From: an uncultured Oscillospiraceae bacterium | Lineage (GTDB): Bacteria; Bacillota; Clostridia; Oscillospirales; Acutalibacteraceae | Direction of reading: 5' to 3' | Length of the DNA stretch: 19,432 nt | Assembly (NCBI GenBank): GCA_900540275.1 | Contig: UQFO01000028.1 | Location: 1-19,432, forward strand | Shown here: positions 13,738 through 19,432 of the stretch, one piece after another | Position numbering within the stretch: position 1 is the first letter of the stretch | How the letters are laid out: every line of letters begins with the position of its first letter | The notes under the pieces: model-generated | What the model was told of the DNA's origin: nothing | Database searches by the model: none | The model's input: the letters and a program-made list of their open reading frames with translations, nothing else | Position numbers and translations under genes: made by a program

Positions 13738-13768
13738 CAGAATCACCTTATTTTAACATGTTTTCTAT

Positions 13769-13797
13769 ATTTTATCATTTTTGTTTATAATTTTCAA
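13769..13797 (-). promoter_or_regulatory. Promoter of the AT-rich two-gene unit
   Basis: On the minus strand TTGAAA (13792-13797) and TAAAAT (13769-13774) are 17 bases apart, about 30 bases upstream of the TTG start. The AT-rich setting raises the chance of a coincidental match. Confidence 0.6.
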
Positions 13798-13970
13798 CAA
13801 AATAAAACAATAATACTAATATTTTAGTAATTATCTTGTTTATTTATAAACTTATTAATGTAAATTATAAATTTAATTAATTTAAATATTTAAAATATAG
13901 TTTTAATTCACTCAAATCAATTTAAGCCAGACAATTTGTATTTCCTTTATTACATTAAAATATATTTGCA
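13798..13970. other. Very AT-rich divergent intergenic segment
   Basis: This segment is almost entirely A and T with short runs and small dyads (for example aaatttaattaattta). No frame, repeat array or RNA gene was found. It separates two divergent promoters and may act as curved or UP-element-like DNA, which is inference from composition. Confidence 0.4.
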
Positions 13971-13999
13971 TTGCATAGAAAAATAAAAAAGGGTATAAT
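13971..13999 (+). promoter_or_regulatory. Promoter of the EndoQ-UvrD fusion gene
   Basis: TTGCAT (13971-13976) and a perfect TATAAT (13994-13999) are 17 bases apart, 38 bases before the ATG. The hexamer TTGCAT also occurs six bases earlier as part of a short direct repeat. Confidence 0.78.
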
Positions 14000-14037
14000 A
14001 GGATTTAACTTAAAATGACTATTGGCAGGTGATAGGC

Positions 14038-17000
14038 ATGTACATTGCTGATTTACATATCCACTCGAAATATTCCCGCGCGACGAGCAAAGAATGCGTT
14101 CCCGAGTACCTCGACCTATGGGCAAGGCGTAAGGGAATCGACCTGATTGGCACAGGCGATTTCACCCATCCGGCGTGGCGCGGGGAATTAAAGGAAAAGC
14201 TCACTCCATCGGAGGAGGGGATTTATATCCTCCGGGACGACGCGCGTATTTCTGATCCGACCGTTCTGGGTACAAAGCAGACGCGCTTTGTCGTATCGGG
14301 AGAAATCAGCTCTATTTATAAAAAGAACGGTAAGGTACGAAAGGTCCACAATGTCATCCTGCTGCCGTCCCTTGAGGATGCCGACACACTTTCGCATAAG
14401 CTTGAGGCAATCGGGAATATCCATTCCGACGGCCGGCCGATTCTCGGCCTCGACAGCCGTGATTTGCTGGAAATTACACTGGAAAGCTGCCCCCAGGCGG
14501 TGTTTATTCCCGCGCACATCTGGACGCCGCACTTTTCGCTGTTCGGCGCGTTTTCCGGCTTCGATACGATTGAGGAATGCTTTGAGGACCTGACACCGTA
14601 TATCCATGCGCTGGAAACGGGCCTGTCCTCTGACCCGCCGATGAACTGGCGCGTCTCGGCGCTCGACCGTTACCACCTAGTATCAAACTCCGACGCGCAT
14701 TCCCCCGCAAAGCTTGGGAGGGAAGCAAATATTATAAACACAGAGCTTTCCTATCCCGCACTCAAAAAGGCGCTCGAGGGCGGCGTTAAAGAGGGCTTTG
14801 GCGGGACCATCGAATTCTTTCCCGAGGAAGGGAAATACCATTTTGACGGGCACCGTAACTGCGGGCTGTGCCTGACGCCCGCACAGTCTGAGGAATACGG
14901 CGGGAAATGCCCTGTCTGCGGCAAAAAGATTACCATAGGTGTGCAGCACCGCGTCGAGGAGCTTGCAGACCGCGCGGAGGGCTTTGTATTGCCTGACGCC
15001 GCGCCCTTTGAAAGCCTTGTCCCCCTGCCGGAGGTGCTCGCCGCGTCCACCGGCTACAGCGCCGCGGGCAAAAAGGTCGCGGCGCTGTATGAGGAGCTTC
15101 TGTACACAATCGGCTCTGAGTTTTTTATTCTACGGCAGGCGCCGCTGGAAGAAATCGGGCATACTGCCGGGCCATGCATCCGAGAGGGTATCCGCCGCCT
15201 TCGTTTAGGGCAGGTGCGCCGCGACCCAGGCTATGACGGCGCTTACGGGGTCATCCATATTCTGGAACGGGACGAAATCGAAAGCTTAAGCGGGCAAATC
15301 AGCCTATTCGGCGCCACGTCCTCTGCAGACTGGCATACAAAAGCCAAAGCAGGCGCTAAGCCTATCAGGAAAAAGAAATCTGCGGAGCTTCCGCCGGAAG
15401 AAGAGCGCTCCGCAGAACAAAAGGCGGCTTCGCAGGATTTACTTTCCGGCCTCAACGCGGAACAAAAACAAGCCGTGACCCTGCCTTCCTCAGGCGCCGC
15501 TGCAATTATCGCGGGACCCGGCACCGGTAAAACAAAGACGCTGATTTCCCGCATTGCTTTTTTAATAGGGGAATGCGGCGTAAAACCGCGTGACATAACC
15601 GCTGTTACCTTTACAAACAAGGCGGCAAAGGAAATGCGCGAACGCCTCGCACAACAGCTCGGCTCTAAACGCGCGGCGGCAGGCGTTACTGTCGGCACAT
15701 TCCATTCCATCTGTTTACAAAGGTTAAAAAAAGAAAAAGAGAGCATTACGCTTTTAGACGAATACGAGGCGCTCGAGACAGCGGCCGGTATAATAAAAGA
15801 CCTGAAAATAAAAATATCCCCGCGCGAGCTTCTGCGCGAAGTATCAAACAAAAAAAACGGCGTGCCTTTCAAGCACCCAGAACTGATGGAAGAAGCGTTC
15901 GGCCTTTACTGCGCACGTGTCAGCGAGCTGGGGCTGATGGATTTTGACGACCTGCTGCTGGAAGCGCTTGCGCTTTGTGGGGACAATGAAGGCAAGCACC
16001 TGCTTGTCGATGAATTCCAGGACGTCAATCCTGTCCAGTACAGGCTGATTCAGGCGTGGAACAGGCTAGGAAAAAGCTTGTTCGTCATCGGCGATCCCGA
16101 CCAGGCGATTTATGGGTTCCGCGGGAGCGACGCCCATTGCTTTGAACGGCTGAGCGGAGATTATCCTGAGCTCCATGTCATCCGCTTGACGGAAAATTAC
16201 CGCTGCTCGCCTGAAATCCTCAGCTGTTCGCTTTCTGTCATCTCCCAGAACCCCGGCGAAGCGCGCGTGCTTTCCGCCAACCGCCCGGCGCAGGGCATGG
16301 TGTTCCTGCGCACCTCGGAAAGCAGCCTTTCCGAAGCAATTTTTGTCTCAAAGGAAATCAACCGTATGGTCGGCGGCATCGATATGCTGGACGCGCAGGC
16401 GCTCACCGAACCGCGTGACGCGCGGCTTTCCCGCAGCTTTTCCGATATTGCCGTGCTCTGCCGCACGCACCGTCAGATACGCCTGCTCGAGATGTGCCTG
16501 CGCAAGGAAAGCATTCCCTATATTGCCGCTGGCCGTGATGATTTCCTATCAGATGAAACGGTACGCGGCGTATCCGGTTTTTTCCGCTTCCTGCTTGAGC
16601 AGAACGACGTGCCGGCCCTTCGTACAGCACTGAAAAACGTTTGGAGATGCCCGGCGGATTTAATCCAAAGCTTTTGCACAGCGCTGTCAAACGCGCGGGA
16701 GGACAGCCTTTTTTCCGTATGGGAGGAATATAAAAACGCGGGGCCCCTCCAGCCCTGTATGGAACAAATTACGGAATTTCTACCCCGTGCGCATAAAGCT
16801 AAGCCACGCAAATTATTAGAGGAATTTGCGGAGAAAAACAACCTCGCGGAACACGAGCCGCTTATACAGTTTATGAATATGGCTGTTTTCCATAAGGATA
16901 TGGCATCCTTTATGCAGACGCTGCTGCTCGGCGAGGAAGCCGATATCGAGCGCAGCGCAGCTAAAACCTATCCGGCTGACGCCGTGCGCCTGATGACGCT

Positions 17001-17277
17001 CCACGGCGCAAAGGGGCTTGAATTCCCCGTTGTGTTCCTCTGCGGCGTAAAAGGCGGCAGTATCCCGCTGGAAGCACAGGGACGTGAAACCAATATGGAA
17101 GAAGAGCGCCGCCTGTTCTTCGTCGGTATGACGCGCGCAAAGGACGAGCTGTTCCTGATGGGCTCACAGCAGGAGCCGTCTGTTTTCCTAAATGGCATTC
17201 CGCAGGAACTTCTGCATACGGCGCCTGTCAGGGAACACGCCCAACGCAAGGATGCTCAGCTGAGCCTGTTCGACTAA
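14038..17277 (+). CDS. EndoQ-type PHP endonuclease fused to UvrD-like helicase
   Basis: This 1079-residue fusion begins with an EndoQ module (about 1-425). Its PHP metal residues include H7/H9 (DLHIHSKYS), E89, H104, H160 and D219/H221 (NSDAHS), and a four-cysteine zinc site is C275, C278, C291, C294. EndoQ nicks DNA 5' of deaminated bases. A low-complexity linker leads to a superfamily 1 helicase (about 465-1060): LNAEQKQAV, Walker A AGPGTGKT (K498), TFTNKAAKEM, Walker B VDEFQD (D658/E659), GDPDQAIYGFRG, TENYRC, TLHGAKGLEFPVVF and RLFFVGMTRAKDEL. All core motifs look intact. QISLF (420-424) and QLSLF (1074-1078, one residue from the end) match the bacterial sliding-clamp motif. The ATG at 14038 follows AGGTGA at six bases; a GTG at 14029 lacks such a site. 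Monocistronic. Confidence 0.9.
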   Translation: MYIADLHIHSKYSRATSKECVPEYLDLWARRKGIDLIGTGDFTHPAWRGELKEKLTPSEEGIYILRDDARISDPTVLGTKQTRFVVSGEISSIYKKNGKVRKVHNVILLPSLEDADTLSHKLEAIGNIHSDGRPILGLDSRDLLEITLESCPQAVFIPAHIWTPHFSLFGAFSGFDTIEECFEDLTPYIHALETGLSSDPPMNWRVSALDRYHLVSNSDAHSPAKLGREANIINTELSYPALKKALEGGVKEGFGGTIEFFPEEGKYHFDGHRNCGLCLTPAQSEEYGGKCPVCGKKITIGVQHRVEELADRAEGFVLPDAAPFESLVPLPEVLAASTGYSAAGKKVAALYEELLYTIGSEFFILRQAPLEEIGHTAGPCIREGIRRLRLGQVRRDPGYDGAYGVIHILERDEIESLSGQISLFGATSSADWHTKAKAGAKPIRKKKSAELPPEEERSAEQKAASQDLLSGLNAEQKQAVTLPSSGAAAIIAGPGTGKTKTLISRIAFLIGECGVKPRDITAVTFTNKAAKEMRERLAQQLGSKRAAAGVTVGTFHSICLQRLKKEKESITLLDEYEALETAAGIIKDLKIKISPRELLREVSNKKNGVPFKHPELMEEAFGLYCARVSELGLMDFDDLLLEALALCGDNEGKHLLVDEFQDVNPVQYRLIQAWNRLGKSLFVIGDPDQAIYGFRGSDAHCFERLSGDYPELHVIRLTENYRCSPEILSCSLSVISQNPGEARVLSANRPAQGMVFLRTSESSLSEAIFVSKEINRMVGGIDMLDAQALTEPRDARLSRSFSDIAVLCRTHRQIRLLEMCLRKESIPYIAAGRDDFLSDETVRGVSGFFRFLLEQNDVPALRTALKNVWRCPADLIQSFCTALSNAREDSLFSVWEEYKNAGPLQPCMEQITEFLPRAHKAKPRKLLEEFAEKNNLAEHEPLIQFMNMAVFHKDMASFMQTLLLGEEADIERSAAKTYPADAVRLMTLHGAKGLEFPVVFLCGVKGGSIPLEAQGRETNMEEERRLFFVGMTRAKDELFLMGSQQEPSVFLNGIPQELLHTAPVREHAQRKDAQLSLFD

Positions 17278-17352
17278 AATATGTTTTAATTCATCAAACC
17301 TATATGAACTACGGAAAGCGTTGTAAAAATGGGAACAAATAAATATCAAGAT

Positions 17353-17390
17353 AAAAAGCCGGCTCCAATTAATTGGAGCCGGCTTTCCTT
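17353..17390. terminator. Bidirectional terminator between the fusion gene and the surface-protein gene
   Basis: A perfect dyad, GCCGGCTCCAATT/AATTGGAGCCGGC, has 13 bp per arm and flanking A and T runs. It lies between two convergent genes, 10 bases from the stop of the surface-protein gene. Confidence 0.93.
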
Positions 17391-17399
17391 TCAACAGAA

Positions 17400-19184
17400 T
17401 TATTGCGTTTTTCTTTTGCGAGGATAAAAGGCCGCACCCAATATACCAATACCGGATATCAGTAACAGGAATATCCAAGCGGACAGGTTGGCGGAATCAC
17501 CTGTCTGTGTAAAATCAGACGGCTTTTCCGTCGGCTTATCCGTCGGATTTTCGGTTGGTTTTTCTTTCGGCGGTTCTGCCGTTTTCCTTTGCAGGCTATT
17601 AATTGCGTCCTCGATGGCTTTGGCCATAGCGTCTACCTCTGACTGCCCGGTGATGTTTTTGCCGCGCTCCACCGCTTCGACTGCCGCTTCTACGGCGGTA
17701 AAGTCCTTATACTCGTCCTTGTTCAATGCGTTTGCCTTTTCTATCGCTTCGTCCACCTTAGAATAATCGGCCGGTAATGGCTCCAGCGTTATAGTAACAA
17801 GCAGGGTAGAGCGGTCATAGCTTACCGTATGCGCGAAAGATACCGGATAATGGTCTGCCGCGCTGGCTTGTATGAAATAGTCGCCCGGCAGCAGGATATA
17901 GCTTCCGTCCGGCTGCGGATCGATAGCGGCGCCACCCTCTGATTGGGACAGGGAAACGACGGCGTCCTTCGGCGTGGCGTCAATCACGACGTTTACAGCG
18001 AGGGGCGCAATCGTGGGGAATCCATCCTTTTGGCTAACGAAGGCATCCCCGTTGCCGTTGAGATCTGCGACAAAGTTTTCCTGCTTCATGTCCGCTTCAG
18101 TCTTCTTGACGCCGACGTCGTTCTTCTCCTCCGTGACGACTGTATTCCCACGCTTGTATACGCCTAGAGCGCTGCCCTCCGCGCTGTAATAGAGGTTGCC
18201 CAGGGTATTCAGCGCCGTTTCGTCAACCTGTCCAATCAGTCCGCCGCTTCTTTGGGGCTGGATCAGGCCGGTGTTGTAGCAGTTGCTCATCCCCGTGCCG
18301 TTGTAGAGCCCGATAATGCCGCCGATAGAGGAGGGGACGGCCGCCGTTGAGGTGATTTCGCCATAGTTGGCACAATTCGTGACCGTGCTGGGCGCTCCGA
18401 AAACATAAGCGGAGATGCCGCCGGTGAACGCAGCTTCGCCCGCCAGCTTGCCCTTGTTGACGCAGCGGTCGATTTCGCCGTGCTGGCTACCGGCAACGAT
18501 ACCGCCAACATTGGTGTTTTTGCTGTGAATGGTAATGTTCGCATCGTTGGTGCAGCGAGTAATCGCGCCGCTGCTGGATCCCACAACGCCGCCGATATAG
18601 CTGACGCCGGTCGTAGTGATATCCATCGACAGGCGGCTGGTGCAATTGCTGATGGTTCCTTCCGGGTACATACCCGCGATGGCGCCCATATAAATTCTTG
18701 CGGAAGAATCCTGTGTGGCGGCGGTACCGGTCACGGTCAGGTTTCGTATGGTGGCGTTTGTGCCGCCGAAAAGCCCGACGATACAAAGGTCTAACGTCCC
18801 ACCGGGAAATTTTGTAAGCTGCATGTTTTTGACCGTATAGCCGTTACCGTCAAATACACCGCGGAAGAATTTGCTCGTATCTCCGGTATAGTCCTGTAAC
18901 GAGCCTTTGTACTCCCCAATGGCCGTCCATTCGTGACCCGCCAGATCGACATCCTGCGTCAGCCATACGTCGTTCTTCCCCGTGTACGCGCCAGTGTTGA
19001 CGAGATAGGCAAACTGCGCGAGCTGTTCGGGCGTTGAAATTGCGCCGTCCGTCCATATCGTATCCCGGTTGGCCTCATCCGACCAATTGGCGCCGTCGGC
19101 GGCAAACGCGGTGAAAGCCGTCGTTAAAAAAGACGTCAAACCCAAGCATAAGCACAGTAATACCGATAAAATTCGCTTTTTCAT
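17400..19184 (-). CDS. Secreted GLUG-repeat/FIVAR surface protein with sortase-like anchor
   Basis: The 594-residue protein has a signal peptide (about 1-29, MKKR then a hydrophobic core to AFAAD). Residues 35-325 carry a beta-helix of GLUG-like repeats with recurring cysteines (GLFGGT, YIGGVVGS, NVGGIVAGS, FTGGISAY, SIGGIIGLYN, SGGLIGQV). A domain of about 395-468 is beta-rich, and 472-532 fits a FIVAR domain. A Pro/Thr/Lys spacer leads to a sorting-type end: FTQTGDS (558-564), a membrane helix (about 566-586) and a YPRKRKTQ tail. FTQTG departs from the LPxTG consensus at its first two positions, so covalent sortase anchoring is likely but not certain. AGGAGG stands eight bases before the ATG. 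Such proteins often bind host or polysaccharide ligands; the ligand is unknown. Confidence 0.85.
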   Translation of the reverse strand: MKKRILSVLLCLCLGLTSFLTTAFTAFAADGANWSDEANRDTIWTDGAISTPEQLAQFAYLVNTGAYTGKNDVWLTQDVDLAGHEWTAIGEYKGSLQDYTGDTSKFFRGVFDGNGYTVKNMQLTKFPGGTLDLCIVGLFGGTNATIRNLTVTGTAATQDSSARIYMGAIAGMYPEGTISNCTSRLSMDITTTGVSYIGGVVGSSSGAITRCTNDANITIHSKNTNVGGIVAGSQHGEIDRCVNKGKLAGEAAFTGGISAYVFGAPSTVTNCANYGEITSTAAVPSSIGGIIGLYNGTGMSNCYNTGLIQPQRSGGLIGQVDETALNTLGNLYYSAEGSALGVYKRGNTVVTEEKNDVGVKKTEADMKQENFVADLNGNGDAFVSQKDGFPTIAPLAVNVVIDATPKDAVVSLSQSEGGAAIDPQPDGSYILLPGDYFIQASAADHYPVSFAHTVSYDRSTLLVTITLEPLPADYSKVDEAIEKANALNKDEYKDFTAVEAAVEAVERGKNITGQSEVDAMAKAIEDAINSLQRKTAEPPKEKPTENPTDKPTEKPSDFTQTGDSANLSAWIFLLLISGIGILGAAFYPRKRKTQ

Positions 19185-19239
19185 TGTGAAACCTCCTGTA
19201 ATTTTAATTGATTAACGTCGTTTTACCCAACGTTTTTTT

Positions 19240-19263
19240 GGCAGGGGAACGAATTCCCCTGCC
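19240..19263 (-). other. Leader hairpin of the surface-protein gene
   Basis: A perfect 10-bp inverted repeat GGCAGGGGAA/TTCCCCTGCC with a four-base loop lies in the presumed untranslated leader. On the minus strand it is followed by an A run, not a T run, so it is not a terminator for this gene. mRNA stabilisation or RNA-protein binding is possible. Confidence 0.65.
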
Positions 19264-19276
19264 CGCCAAACACGAA

Positions 19277-19320
19277 AACGCGCCGGCCGCCGGGACGAAA
19301 GCCCCGCCGGACAGCGCGTT
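19277..19320 (-). terminator. GC-rich hairpin with short T run in the leader
   Basis: On the minus strand AACGCGC/GCGCGTT closes an inner CCGGC/GCCGG stem around cttt, and TTTT follows. It lies just after the candidate promoter, so it could be an attenuator of the surface-protein gene. Confidence 0.5.
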
Positions 19321-19330
19321 AAAATTAATC

Positions 19331-19358
19331 GATATATTTAAAAAATATTTGTGGGCAA
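19331..19358 (-). promoter_or_regulatory. Candidate promoter of the surface-protein gene
   Basis: On the minus strand TTGCCC (19353-19358) and TATATC (19331-19336) are 16 bases apart. A start near 19324 would place both leader hairpins in the transcript. Confidence 0.4.
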
Positions 19359-19359
19359 T

Positions 19360-19432
<73 letters not shown>

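Noticed and set aside
13798..13970. Replication origin or attachment site in the AT-rich gap
   Set aside because: No DnaA boxes, iterons, integrase gene or direct-repeat ends were seen.

Overview
The window looks like a chromosomal segment of a gut-type Gram-positive anaerobe of the Clostridia, most like the Oscillospiraceae/Ruminococcaceae. This rests on an oxygen-sensitive class III ribonucleotide reductase (nrdD-nrdG), strong AGGAGG-type ribosome sites, sigma-A promoters, a DUF1836 regulator, and a sortase-type surface protein with a QTGD-like sorting signal. The genus cannot be read from the sequence. Base composition is moderately GC-rich, except for an AT-rich stretch at about 12.7-14.0 kb.

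Layout, left to right. 1-320: an A-rich run of terminator-like hairpins and the nrdG terminator. 322-3244 (-): nrdD-nrdG, with two sigma-A-like promoters and two NrdR-box-like sites upstream. 3833-4954 (+): mutY, sharing a bidirectional terminator with the next operon. 5013-9194 (-): a membrane GGDEF protein, a translationally coupled chimeric frame (membrane domain plus half a GGDEF domain fused to the C-terminal half of an MBOAT O-acyltransferase), and an SGNH-type acyl hydrolase/transferase. A structured leader precedes this operon. 9583-12530 (-): an apparent four-gene operon of DUF1836 regulator, NfeD-like protein, flotillin and a 60-residue membrane protein. Its promoter carries a perfect 16-bp palindrome between -35 and -10. 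12725-13737 (-): an AT-rich pair, an unrecognised protein and a sigma-70-region-2-like protein. 14038-17277 (+): a 1079-residue fusion of an EndoQ-type PHP endonuclease and a UvrD-like helicase, with two beta-clamp-like motifs. 17400-19184 (-): a secreted GLUG-repeat/FIVAR surface protein with a hairpin-rich leader. 19379-19432: a (CTGT)n tract running off the right edge.

Functionally the window combines anaerobic dNTP supply and DNA repair (NrdDG, MutY, EndoQ-UvrD) with envelope functions (flotillin/NfeD membrane domains, glycopolymer acylation, surface protein). The two most unusual objects are the in-frame GGDEF::MBOAT chimera, which joins two incomplete domains and may be a deletion scar or an assembly join, and the EndoQ-UvrD fusion with clamp-type motifs at the end of each module. 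No tRNA, rRNA, integrase, transposase or CRISPR array was seen.
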